DNA of 36,436 nucleotides from Actinomycetes bacterium (GTDB taxonomy: Bacteria > Actinomycetota > Actinomycetes > Actinomycetales > Dermatophilaceae). This document shows, piece by piece, positions 1 through 7,739 of the stretch. Both the position numbers and the translations under genes were made by a program. Each line of letters starts with the position of its first letter. Within the stretch, counting starts at the first letter, position 1. Below the pieces are notes generated by a model, which had not been told where the DNA came from, did not search any database, and saw nothing but the letters and a program-made list of their open reading frames with translations. The stretch lies in contig JAEWFB010000380.1 in assembly GCA_023389095.1 (NCBI GenBank), positions 1 through 36,436 of the forward strand, in the 5' to 3' direction.

Positions 1-21
1 GGGGACGGTCACGGTCGGGGG

Positions 22-2820
22 TCAGGGGCGGAGCGGGGCTCCGATGTCGACGCGCACCGCCGCGATCTGCCACGGGCGCAGCGGGATCCGGGCTTGGCCG
101 TCGGTCACCCCGATCGCGTCGACGGAGTGGGTGTCGCGGCCGAAGCCGTCGACGGCCGTGGCGTCGTGCACCGGTACGCCGTCGGAGCCGAGCACCGCGA
201 CGGTGGGCCGGTCGGAGAGGTTGACGACGCGCACCTCGACCGCGGTGTCGCCGTCGGCCCGTCGCCGCAGCGACACCAGCTCGACGCCGGTGCCGGTCAG
301 GCGCAGACCTTCGACCGACTGCAACGGTAGGTCGGCGGGGCCCGACCCGCGGGTCACGACGACCGGGTGGAGATAGGCCTCGGTCGCCTCAGCGACCCCG
401 GCCGCGGCCCACGAGCCCCGGTGCGGCATGACGGCGAGCGACAGGTGACACGGCCCGAGCGCCTGGGCGTCCGGCGTCGGCAGCTGGGGGCCGGCCGGCT
501 CGCTGCGGTACGGGTGCACGTTGCGGCTCAGGTAGCCGATGGAGCGCAGCGCCGTGACGGCGATCTCCGTGCCACCCGCGCCGTGGGCTGCAGCACGGAC
601 GCCGTCGACCACCTCGTACTCCACCGTTCGGCCGAGCAGGACCGCGACGCCACCGGCGTCGACGAAGCGCTCCGCCGGGAAGGTGGGCAGCGGGTGCTCG
701 CCGACCGGGCCGGCCTCGGCCGTGCGTCCGCGCTCGACGACGGCCAGCTGCCCGTGGGCGTTCGAGACCGTGGCCGGTTCGGCGGTCGGGACGTGCAGGC
801 GCAGCCGGTGGTCGCGCGTGAGGTTCTGCCAGTCGAGCCGGAGCCGGACGAACGGCTCACCCGTCCGCAGCTCGACGTGCATCGCGACCGGGGTGGTCGC
901 CGTGGTGTCGGACCGTCCGTCGAGACTGCTCGCGACGGGCAACTCGTAGCGGCGGTCCACCCGCAGCGCGCCGATCACCGGTCCCTCGCTGCCCAGTCCC
1001 GTCACCGACACCTCGGCCGGCACGGTGACGAGCACGTCGCGGGCCGGCGGCGCGTAGTTGTAGGAGTCGCCCGGGTCGCCGCCGTCGACGAGCCGGCCGA
1101 CCCCGCGGATCGTCACACCGTCGGAGGTGACGGCCAGGGTGCCGTCGTCGTCGACGCGGACCTGCACGAGCCCGTTGTCCAGCACCCGGTCTCCCTGACG
1201 GACGCCTCCAGGCTGCGGACTCTGTGCGGCGTCGGGCGGGAGCTCGGTGACGCGGACTGCGGCCCAGCCGAGGGCCGGAGCCGGGACGGCAGCAGCGATC
1301 CGTCGTCGGGGCTCGTCGGCGGTGACGACGTCCCACGTCGCGCCGGCCGGGGACGCATCGGCGGCTAGGCGAAGGCGACCCTCCTCGGCGATGGCGTCGA
1401 AGTCGGGGTCGCCGTGGTCGGCGAGCCGGAACGTGAGCACGCGGCTCGCGGCGTCGATGTCGATGCGGAGCAGCTGGAGCCCGAAGAGCTCGCGGTCGTG
1501 AACGCGGTGCATCAGCCTGGGGAGGTCCGCGGCCGCGACCGACTCGCGCGCCAGCTCGACCGGCGGGCGCGACAGCTCCTGGGTCGGCACCACCCGTCCG
1601 TCGGGCAGCTCGAAGCCGACCGCTGCCCAGTGCTCCGGGACCGGCAGGGTGAGGTCGATGACGTCGTCGCGGGTCGAGGCCAGCGGGTTGGCGAGGACGA
1701 CCGAACCCCGCGGACTCGTGGTCTCGGCCGACACCAGGGCGCGGTCGCGCACGGCCTGGGCGGCGTGCTCGCCCTCCTGGAGGCGGGCCAGCACCTGCAC
1801 TGCCGTCTCGTCGACGCCGCAGCCGGTGACCGAGTCGTGGCACGAGGAGTCGATGACGCGCCGCCAGGCCATCGACAGGTAGTGGTTGGGCAGCGTCGGC
1901 AGGTGGAGGGCGGCGAAGGGCTCGGCGTAACGGGTCAGCAGCCGCTCGGTGCGGGCCATCGCCTCCTTGAGCTGCCACCGGACCGACAGCACGCCTGGGA
2001 GGATGTTGGCGCGGGCGTGGCTTCGCAGCTCGCCGTCGACGACGCGCAGGTCGTCGCAGGGCGTGCGCGGCTCGGCGAGGTACTCGGTCAGCGTGGCCAC
2101 CCGGATGCGAGGGCCCGCGTCGTCGGCGTCGAGGTCGGCGACCTCGGTCATGAGCGAGGGCAGCGGAGCGGCGTGGTCGGTGCCGTACATGGCGAGGAAG
2201 TCGTCGGCGTACCAGTGCGTCTGGGTGCGGAGACGGGTGGCGAGGCGCTCGCGGGCAGCGCCTCCGCCGAAGACGTCGGCAACGTTGCCGTAGCTGTTGG
2301 CGAGGAACTCGGTGCGGATGCCGGTGCCGTCGGGCGAGCGCCACCAGAACTCGTTCCGGTCGACCTCGGCCGGAACTCCGCGGTAGACGACGGCCTGCTC
2401 GATACCGACGTGCCGCAGGATCTGGGGCATCTGCGCGCAGTGGCCGAACATGTCGGGGAGGTAGCCGATCGGCATGACCGGCCCGAGTCGCGCGGCGTCG
2501 GCCCAGCCCATCTCGAGGTTGCGGATCATCGTCTCGCCGGAGCAGAGGAACTCGTCCATGAGCACGCGCCACGGCCCCACCGCGAGCTGACCGCTGGCGA
2601 CGAGCGCCCGCACGGCGTCGGTCTGCTCGGGGCGGACCTCGAGGTAGTCGTCGACTGCCGCCATCTGGCCGTCCATGGTGAAGCGGAAGTCGGGCTCACG
2701 TGCGGCGCGGTCGACGACGTCGTCCATGAGGTCGACGAGTCGGAGCCGGAACCGCTGGAAGGGTTCGTACCACTCGCGGTCCCAGTGCGTGTGGGGGACG
2801 AGCCACACCGTCGTCGTCAT
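22..2820 (-). CDS. Alpha-mannosidase, glycoside hydrolase family 38
   Basis: A 932-residue enzyme expected to remove alpha-linked mannose from glycans or mannosides. The N-terminus has the GH38 zinc signature HTHWD (residues 10-14; H12 and D14 as ligands by family analogy) and the segment LPDMFGHCAQMP, where D123 fits the catalytic nucleophile. The central and C-terminal parts are the usual GH38 beta-rich domains, and the length is normal for bacterial members. The ATG at 2820 is preceded by an AGGATC ribosome-binding site. No signal peptide is visible, so it is probably cytoplasmic and acts on imported oligosaccharides. It lies beyond an unrelated HNH gene from the sugar-uptake operon at 7740-11961, so a functional link to that operon is only inference. 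The stop codon is 22 bases from the window edge, so its downstream neighbour is not seen. Confidence 0.93.
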   Translation of the reverse strand: MTTTVWLVPHTHWDREWYEPFQRFRLRLVDLMDDVVDRAAREPDFRFTMDGQMAAVDDYLEVRPEQTDAVRALVASGQLAVGPWRVLMDEFLCSGETMIRNLEMGWADAARLGPVMPIGYLPDMFGHCAQMPQILRHVGIEQAVVYRGVPAEVDRNEFWWRSPDGTGIRTEFLANSYGNVADVFGGGAARERLATRLRTQTHWYADDFLAMYGTDHAAPLPSLMTEVADLDADDAGPRIRVATLTEYLAEPRTPCDDLRVVDGELRSHARANILPGVLSVRWQLKEAMARTERLLTRYAEPFAALHLPTLPNHYLSMAWRRVIDSSCHDSVTGCGVDETAVQVLARLQEGEHAAQAVRDRALVSAETTSPRGSVVLANPLASTRDDVIDLTLPVPEHWAAVGFELPDGRVVPTQELSRPPVELARESVAAADLPRLMHRVHDRELFGLQLLRIDIDAASRVLTFRLADHGDPDFDAIAEEGRLRLAADASPAGATWDVVTADEPRRRIAAAVPAPALGWAAVRVTELPPDAAQSPQPGGVRQGDRVLDNGLVQVRVDDDGTLAVTSDGVTIRGVGRLVDGGDPGDSYNYAPPARDVLVTVPAEVSVTGLGSEGPVIGALRVDRRYELPVASSLDGRSDTTATTPVAMHVELRTGEPFVRLRLDWQNLTRDHRLRLHVPTAEPATVSNAHGQLAVVERGRTAEAGPVGEHPLPTFPAERFVDAGGVAVLLGRTVEYEVVDGVRAAAHGAGGTEIAVTALRSIGYLSRNVHPYRSEPAGPQLPTPDAQALGPCHLSLAVMPHRGSWAAAGVAEATEAYLHPVVVTRGSGPADLPLQSVEGLRLTGTGVELVSLRRRADGDTAVEVRVVNLSDRPTVAVLGSDGVPVHDATAVDGFGRDTHSVDAIGVTDGQARIPLRPWQIAAVRVDIGAPLRP

Positions 2821-2888
2821 GGTTCACGATCCTGTCAGCCAGTGGCGTCCGGTTGGGTGCAAGACGGGGCCAAACGGACGGATCGTCC

Positions 2889-3006
2889 GATGCCCGCCGC
2901 CCGATGCCCGATGCCCGATGCCCGGTGCCCGATGCCCGACCCTGACCCCCGCTCGTGACGCCCGACCCCGACCCCCGCTCCCGACGCCCGACGCCCGACC
3001 CCCACT
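2889..3006. repeat. Low-complexity GC-rich repeats (CCCGATG / CCCGACG units)
   Basis: Between the mannosidase start and the HNH gene stop there is a run of tandem heptamers of the form CCCGATG (about five copies, 2900-2938), followed by looser CCCGACC and CCCGACG units. Open frames through it encode only short peptide repeats such as GHRASGI, so it is not a gene. It may be a slippage-prone spacer. I see no promoter in it beyond what the divergent mannosidase needs. Confidence 0.6.
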
Positions 3007-3061
3007 GACGCCGGACACGTCGAGCGCCCCGCCGGCGATGGCGGGGTGCGGGGCGCGGTCC

Positions 3062-4750
3062 TCACGTGTGCCAGGTGACGCCGAGGGCCGTGACCGTCGC
3101 GCCGAGGTCGCGCTCGTGCACGACGGTGTGGTGGCGCTGGCACAGCAGGGCGCCGTTGTCGAGGCAGGTGGACCCGCCGCGATGCCAGGGCACGACGTGG
3201 TGCGCATCGCACCAGGTGGCCGGAACCGTGCAGCCCGGGTAGGTGCAGCCCCGGTCGCGGGCGATGAGGGCCAGACGCTGGCCACGCGTGAAGAGGCGGC
3301 GTCCGCGGCCGACGTCGAGCGGCTCGCTGTCGGTGCCGAGGACCATGGGGATGATCTCGGCGTCGCACGCCATCCGGCGCACCACGCCCGGGGACAGGAC
3401 CTCGCCCGTGAGCGTCGTTCCGGTGCCGCGCACCTGGCTGGAGAGGTCTGCGGTGAGGGTGTCGAGGTCGATGAGGACGACGACCTTGGCCTTGTCGGTG
3501 GCCGGCACGCCGTCGGCAGCGGCGACGCCGCGCTGGACGATGGTCAGCAGCCCGTCGAGGCGTCGGCGGGCAGGCGTGCGCAGGTCAGGAGCGATGGTGC
3601 GGCCGTGGTCGTCGACCTCGGGGCACGGAGCGGCGAGCGGGTCGATCGCGGCCTTGAGGATCGCGGCGGCTTCGGGGTCGAGCGTGCCGCGCAGGCCGAC
3701 CATGCCGGCGGTGTCGGGCTGGGCGAACCACAGGCCGCGGGCTTCGCGGCGGCCACGGTCGAGGCGGTCCTCGTCGCGGGGCGGCCGGATCTGCTCGGAG
3801 TGGTGGCGCACGAGGCGAGCGAGCTCTTCCGGTCGCAGGGAGGGCGCCTGGTCGGTGAGGTCGGCCAGCGCGATGGCGAGGTCGTCGGGGTCGGCCACCG
3901 GTCGCGTGCGCGCGTCGAAGCCGACGATCTGGGCGGCCTGGCCGACGCTGACCTGCTGCGTGAGCACGAGCAGACGCAGCCGGGCCCATCGAGCGTCGGC
4001 CAGAGCCGTTCCGACGGTGACGAAGGCCGCGGCCTGCCCGGCACTCAGGGACGGGTCGTGATGACGCAGCCAGTCGGTGCGGGACAGGCCGTCCGGTGCT
4101 TCGACCCCACGTGAGACGAGCTCGGAGACGATGCCGACGAGCGCGACCTCCTGGGAGCGACGCTGGTGCGCGATCCGCTCGGCCGCCGCGGTGAGGTCGG
4201 CCTCGGCGTGCGGGGTCAGGTCGAAACCGACGAGCGCCTCGGTCGCGATCGTCTCGTGGTGATCGGCGGTGCCCCGACCGCCGGGTCGGGCCTCCCGCTC
4301 GGCCCGCTCCTCGCCGCGGCGAGCCGTGGCCTCGATCCACGCGGGGTCGTCGACCATCTCGTCGTAGCCGGCTGCGTCGAGCCAGGACAAGCCCTCCGGG
4401 CCGAGCGAGGCGATCGACTCCGGCTGCAGCCCTGCCCACGGACCCGCGCCGCTCGGGGCCGGCCGCGCCGGGGGCGCCTCACGCCGCGTCCGCGCACGGC
4501 CACGACCCGACACGAAATCGCCGGCCGAGGCCGACGACGCAGCCGCGATCGGACTCGTTGACGCGGATTCGGCCGCTGACCCGGACACGGGCACGGATGC
4601 CGATGTCGACCCGGGCCGACTGGTGAGGCGTTCCCAGAACGCACGCTCGGCCACACCACCCGTGGCGCGCTGCCGCGCCTCGAGGTCGGTGAGCCGGCTC
4701 CTGAGGAGCTCGAGCGTCGTGGGGTCCGGGGCCATGATTCGAACATACAT
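3062..4750 (-). CDS. DUF222 / HNH endonuclease domain protein (13E12-repeat family)
   Basis: A 562-residue protein with a DUF222 region over the middle and a C-terminal HNH nuclease-type zinc fold. Near the C-terminus the text reads CTYPGC, then CDAHHVVPWHRGG, then LCQRHHTVVH, which are the cysteines and histidines of the fold. Proteins of this family are numerous and scattered in actinobacterial genomes (the 13E12 repeat family of mycobacteria). Their biological role is not settled; a DNA-cleaving role is inferred from the HNH motif. The first ATG is at 4750 and a second, perhaps better, one is at 4735, just inside a LexA-like box (4739-4754). The segment around residues 50-85 is rich in Ala, Ser and Pro and is probably disordered. 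It lies alone between repeats on both sides. Confidence 0.88.
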   Translation of the reverse strand: MYVRIMAPDPTTLELLRSRLTDLEARQRATGGVAERAFWERLTSRPGSTSASVPVSGSAAESASTSPIAAASSASAGDFVSGRGRARTRREAPPARPAPSGAGPWAGLQPESIASLGPEGLSWLDAAGYDEMVDDPAWIEATARRGEERAEREARPGGRGTADHHETIATEALVGFDLTPHAEADLTAAAERIAHQRRSQEVALVGIVSELVSRGVEAPDGLSRTDWLRHHDPSLSAGQAAAFVTVGTALADARWARLRLLVLTQQVSVGQAAQIVGFDARTRPVADPDDLAIALADLTDQAPSLRPEELARLVRHHSEQIRPPRDEDRLDRGRREARGLWFAQPDTAGMVGLRGTLDPEAAAILKAAIDPLAAPCPEVDDHGRTIAPDLRTPARRRLDGLLTIVQRGVAAADGVPATDKAKVVVLIDLDTLTADLSSQVRGTGTTLTGEVLSPGVVRRMACDAEIIPMVLGTDSEPLDVGRGRRLFTRGQRLALIARDRGCTYPGCTVPATWCDAHHVVPWHRGGSTCLDNGALLCQRHHTVVHERDLGATVTALGVTWHT

Positions 4751-4754
4751 TCGA
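4739..4754. promoter_or_regulatory. Candidate SOS (LexA) box at the start of the HNH gene
   Basis: The sequence TCGAACATACATTCGA matches the actinobacterial/mycobacterial SOS consensus TCGAAC-N4-GTTCGA at 11 of 12 defined positions. It sits directly over the start region of the DUF222/HNH gene. Some 13E12 family genes of Mycobacterium tuberculosis are known LexA targets with boxes at or inside the start of the gene, so the position fits the family. Confidence 0.7.
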
Positions 4755-4839
4755 CCACCGACACTCCCCTCTGCTCGAGCACACCATCGGGCGACGTCGG
4801 CGGGATCGGATCCGAGAACGTGTCCTCGTCCGGTTTCGG

Positions 4840-5077
4840 GTGGGGCACGTGAGGCTGAGTGCTCACTCGATGAAGGAGGGGAGGAGGGGCGTGCCGGGGG
4901 ATTGGCTGGTTGCGGCGGATGGCCGACGCGTCGGGGCCAGGTGCGGGTGTGGCGCGTGGGGCTGAGTGCTCACTCGATGGAGCGGGAGGGGTGGCGAGGG
5001 TTTGCGGGCGGTGGCGGGCGGACGCGTCGGGGCCAGGTATGGGTGTGGCGCGTGGGGCTGGGTGCTCACTCGATGGA
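4840..5077. repeat. Three direct repeats carrying a GAGTGCTCACTC dyad
   Basis: Three copies of a unit ending in GGGGCTGAGTGCTCACTCGATG are present, with GCTCACTCGATG at 4861-4872, 4968-4979 and 5064-5075. The last two copies are near-identical over about 57 bases (4925-4981 and 5021-5077), spaced 96 bases apart; the first is a partial copy. Each contains the dyad GAGTG-CT-CACTC, like a small-regulator operator. No convincing gene lies in 4755-5190: the minus-strand frame repeats a peptide STQPHAPHP that simply reads the repeats. Confidence 0.75.
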
Positions 5078-5194
5078 AAGGGCGGGAGGGGTCTCGGATG
5101 TGAAGTGTCGGGCTGAACCGTCGGACGCGAGGCGTCGGGAAGCTGGCTCGGCGCCAGCGGTCAGGGTGCGCGGCATCGGGGGCTTACGCGTCCG

Positions 5195-5223
5195 TTGGAA
5201 AAGTGCTATCTATTTGATATCAT
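5195..5223 (+). promoter_or_regulatory. Promoter of the SPFH operon with a TGATATCA palindrome
   Basis: TTGGAA (5195-5200), a 17-base spacer and TATCAT (5218-5223) form a good housekeeping promoter 24 bases before the ATG at 5248. The stretch is strikingly AT-rich against its surroundings. The palindrome TGATATCA (5215-5222) and the pair TATC/GATA (5207-5219) overlap the -10 element. They would suit an operator, perhaps for the ribbon-helix-helix protein encoded by the second gene. Confidence 0.6.
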
Positions 5224-5247
5224 TTTTACTGCGCCCGAGGAGGCGTC

Positions 5248-6153
5248 ATGAACGCCCAGCCGTCACCGTCCACGCAAGGTCCCGTGGGTCACCAGGGGGC
5301 CCGCGTCGAGATCACCCAGCGCCCCGCCCTGGCCCTCAACGGCTGGTTCGGCGTCATCGTCGTCGCGCTCTGCGCCGTCGCGATCTGGTACCTCGCGACC
5401 AACGACGCCGGCATGCTCTGGCTGCCGATCCTCGTCGCGGTCCTCGTGCTCAGCGCGCTCGTCGTCGTGCCGCCGGGCCAGACGCAGGTGGTGCAGTTCT
5501 TCGGCCGCTACGTCGGGACCGTCGCGAACCCCGGGTTCTGGTGGGTGCTGCCACTGACGATCCGCCGCCAGGTCAGCATCCGCGTCCGCAACTTCGAGAC
5601 GAGCCGCCTCAAGGTCAACGACGCCGACGGCAACCCGGTCGAGATCGCCGCCATCGTGGTGTGGCAGGTGGCCGACACGGCGCGGTCGACGTACGCGGTC
5701 GACGACTACCGCAACTTCGTCACCGTGCAGGCCGAGTCCGCCCTCCGCCACGTCGCGACCACCCACCCGTACGACGACTCGGAGGGCACGGGGACGTCGT
5801 TGCGCGGCTCCACCGACGTGGTCGCCGGCCAGCTCGCGGCCGAGGTGGCCGAGCGGGTGTCGGTGGCCGGCGTCGAGATCGTCGAGGTGCGCATCTCGCA
5901 CCTGGCCTACGCGGCCGAGATCGCCCAGGCGATGCTCCGACGCCAGCAGGCCAACGCCGTGGTCGCAGCCCGCAGCCGGATCGTCGAGGGTGCTGTCGGC
6001 ATGGTCGAGATGGCGCTGGCCCAGCTCGCGGAGCACGAGGTCGTCGAGCTCGACGAGGAGCGCAAGGCCTCGATGGTGAGCAACCTGCTCGTCGTGCTCT
6101 GCGGCGACCAGCCGCCGTCGCCGGTCGTCAACGCCGGATCGCTCTACACGTGA
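5248..6153 (+). CDS. SPFH / band 7 family membrane protein
   Basis: A 301-residue protein with two N-terminal hydrophobic segments (about residues 30-75). They are followed by a band-7/prohibitin-type domain that begins around VVPPGQTQVVQFFGRYVGTV and continues through a long helical part (EIAQAMLRRQQANAVVAARS) typical of SPFH proteins. Such proteins form membrane microdomain scaffolds, and the precise role of this subfamily is not established. The ATG follows GAGGAGG at a good distance, and a promoter is readable just upstream. The stop overlaps the GTG of the next gene (GTGA), so the two are translationally coupled. Its pairing with a small DNA-binding protein is a recurrent bacterial arrangement. 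Confidence 0.88.
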   Translation: MNAQPSPSTQGPVGHQGARVEITQRPALALNGWFGVIVVALCAVAIWYLATNDAGMLWLPILVAVLVLSALVVVPPGQTQVVQFFGRYVGTVANPGFWWVLPLTIRRQVSIRVRNFETSRLKVNDADGNPVEIAAIVVWQVADTARSTYAVDDYRNFVTVQAESALRHVATTHPYDDSEGTGTSLRGSTDVVAGQLAAEVAERVSVAGVEIVEVRISHLAYAAEIAQAMLRRQQANAVVAARSRIVEGAVGMVEMALAQLAEHEVVELDEERKASMVSNLLVVLCGDQPPSPVVNAGSLYT

Positions 6154-6365
6154 CGCGTCGCCAGGTCCTGCTGCGCCTCGACCCGGCGGTGCACGACGCG
6201 CTGATGCGGTGGGCGAACGACGAGCTGCGCAGCGTCAACGCCCAGGCCGAGCTGATCCTGCGGCGGGCCCTCACGGAGGCGGGCCGGATGCCCAAGCACG
6301 CCGGCCCGCTCCCCAAGCGCGGCCGCCCCCGGCGCGACGCCGACGCGTCAGGCGTGGAGGACTGA
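6150..6365 (+). CDS. Small ribbon-helix-helix (Arc-like) protein coupled to SPFH gene
   Basis: A 71-residue basic protein reading VTRRQVLLRLDPAVHDALMRWANDEL, then SVNAQAELILRRALTEAGR. This is the beta-strand, helix, helix pattern of Arc/MetJ-like DNA-binding or antitoxin-type proteins. The C-terminal tail is basic and Pro/Arg-rich (KRGRPRRDADAS). The GTG start overlaps the SPFH stop in a GTGA quartet. It may repress its own operon through the palindromes at 5207-5222, which is inference. A function as an antitoxin-like partner of the SPFH protein is possible, but there is no direct evidence for it. Confidence 0.82.
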   Translation: MTRRQVLLRLDPAVHDALMRWANDELRSVNAQAELILRRALTEAGRMPKHAGPLPKRGRPRRDADASGVED

Positions 6366-6398
6366 GCCGCGACGCGTCCCGCGCGGAGGACGGAACCG

Positions 6399-6460
6399 AC
6401 AAGCGTCCCCACGCCCGATGCGTCTCGCGCGGGGGACGCGTCGGGCGTGGGGACGCTTGT
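6399..6460. terminator. Convergent terminator stem-loop
   Basis: A perfect 20-base inverted repeat (6399-6418 against 6441-6460) closes on a 22-base loop that itself contains a GCGTC/GACGC pair. It lies between the convergent ends of the ribbon-helix-helix gene and the LacI gene, so it can serve both strands. There is no U tract, as is usual in actinobacteria. Confidence 0.85.
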
Positions 6461-6491
6461 GGCGCAGGATGCAACCGCCCGGGCCGACGCC

Positions 6492-7514
6492 TCAGGTGAG
6501 GGTGCGGATGGAGCCGCGGACCTGCAGGGGCATCTCGACGAGGCGCTCGCCGGGCACGGGGTCCTCGGCGAGGACGAGCTGCATGGCCTGTCGGCCCATC
6601 TCCTCGTAGGGCAGGCGAGCGGTGGTGAGCGCTGGCCGCAGGTAGGAGGCGATCTCGTCGTCGTCGAATGACGCGATGGAGACGTCGTCGGGCACGCGAA
6701 GTCCCTTCTCGTGCAGAGCCTGTTGGGCGCCGAGGGCGACGCGGTCGTTGAGGCAGACCAGCCCCGTGATCGGCGCGCCCGACGCGAGCACGCCCGCCGT
6801 GGCGTCGTAGCCGTGCCACGGCTCCCAGAACTCGGCGTCGGCGACGGCGACCGGGGTGACCCCGGACTCCCGCAGGGCGCGGTGGATGCCGGCGAAGCGT
6901 CGGCCGATGGTCACCGAGATGCGCGGGTCGCTGCAGGCGCGAGGGGCGTTGCCGATGATGCCGATGCCGGCGCCGTGGCCCGCGTCGAGCAGCTGTCGAG
7001 TGACGGCGTACCCGGCCTCCTCCTCGGCGGGCAGCACCGCGGACGCGACGGTGGGGCTGACGCAGTTGACGGTGACGGCGCGCATGTCGTCGGGCAGCTC
7101 GGGCAGGTCGAGCAGGCGGGCGGTGAGGGCGCCGAAGACGATGCCGTCGACGCGTCGGTCGATCATCGACTCGAGCGCCTTGGCCAGCTGCTTGGGGTGG
7201 TCGCCGGTCTCGGCGATGAGGACGCCGTGGTCGTGCTCGTCGCCGACGTCGAGCAGTCCGCGGATCATGGCCGAGGCGAAGCGGGTGATCGTCACCTCGT
7301 CGGAGATGAAGCCGACGGTGCCGGTGCGGCCGAGGCGCAGCGAGCGGGCCGCCGGGTTGGGGCGGTAGCTGAGCTCGCGGGCGGCCTCGTGAATGCGGGC
7401 GACGGCGTCGTCGGAGAGGCGTGACCCGGGGCGGTTGTTGAGCACGAGGCTCACCGCGGTCTTGGACAGGCCGGCCCTCGCGGCGACGTCGGCGAGCGTC
7501 GGTCTCTTGTTCAC
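6492..7514 (-). CDS. LacI-family transcriptional regulator of the sugar operon
   Basis: A 340-residue regulator. The N-terminal helix-turn-helix reads PTLADVAARAGLSKTAVSLVLNN, followed by the hinge helix region YRPNPAARSLR and a periplasmic-binding-like ligand domain to the C-terminus (for example GLVCLNDRVALGAQQALHEKG and DVSIASFDDDEIASYLRPALTT). The GTG at 7514 is chosen because it starts VNKRPTLADV and follows AGAGGTGAGG; the open frame runs far upstream but has no coding sense there. It is divergent from the ABC transporter genes, and two palindromes in the 225-base gap fit its operators. It is most likely a repressor relieved by the imported sugar. Confidence 0.93.
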   Translation of the reverse strand: MNKRPTLADVAARAGLSKTAVSLVLNNRPGSRLSDDAVARIHEAARELSYRPNPAARSLRLGRTGTVGFISDEVTITRFASAMIRGLLDVGDEHDHGVLIAETGDHPKQLAKALESMIDRRVDGIVFGALTARLLDLPELPDDMRAVTVNCVSPTVASAVLPAEEEAGYAVTRQLLDAGHGAGIGIIGNAPRACSDPRISVTIGRRFAGIHRALRESGVTPVAVADAEFWEPWHGYDATAGVLASGAPITGLVCLNDRVALGAQQALHEKGLRVPDDVSIASFDDDEIASYLRPALTTARLPYEEMGRQAMQLVLAEDPVPGERLVEMPLQVRGSIRTLT

Positions 7515-7634
7515 CCTCACCTCTTCGTGGAGCTCGTCTTCGTGGGGCTCGTCGGCATCGCCGACGGACGGGCCACCCTGGCGCCGCGTTGTCAGCCTAC
7601 CCCACGCATCCGGAGCCACTGTCCACATCTTCGC

Positions 7635-7653
7635 TGGTGAAAAGGATTTAGCA
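7635..7653. promoter_or_regulatory. Candidate LacI operator, distal
   Basis: TGGTGAAAAGGATTTAGCA is an imperfect dyad. It shares the arrangement TGnTGAAA...TTTAGCA with the second site 58 bases downstream, in the divergent gap between the LacI gene and the transporter operon. It could hold the -10/-35 region of either gene. Confidence 0.6.
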
Positions 7654-7692
7654 AACCCTTGCGCGGCCACCCGGCCAGGCTCTACCTTCTCG

Positions 7693-7710
7693 TGCTGAAA
7701 GGTTTTAGCA
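7693..7710. promoter_or_regulatory. Candidate LacI operator, proximal
   Basis: TGCTGAAAGGTTTTAGCA is a near-perfect 18-base palindrome with a central GG and only one other mismatched pair. It is placed 29 bases before the ATG of the binding-protein gene, where a bound repressor would block transcription. Its likeness to the site at 7635-7653 supports one regulator binding both. Confidence 0.7.
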
Positions 7711-7739
7711 GCCCGCTGACCTGACCCCCGGAGGAACCA

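Noticed and set aside
857..2572. 571-codon minus-strand frame inside the mannosidase
   Set aside because: Arg/Pro-rich shadow of the GH38 gene in another frame, with no domain.
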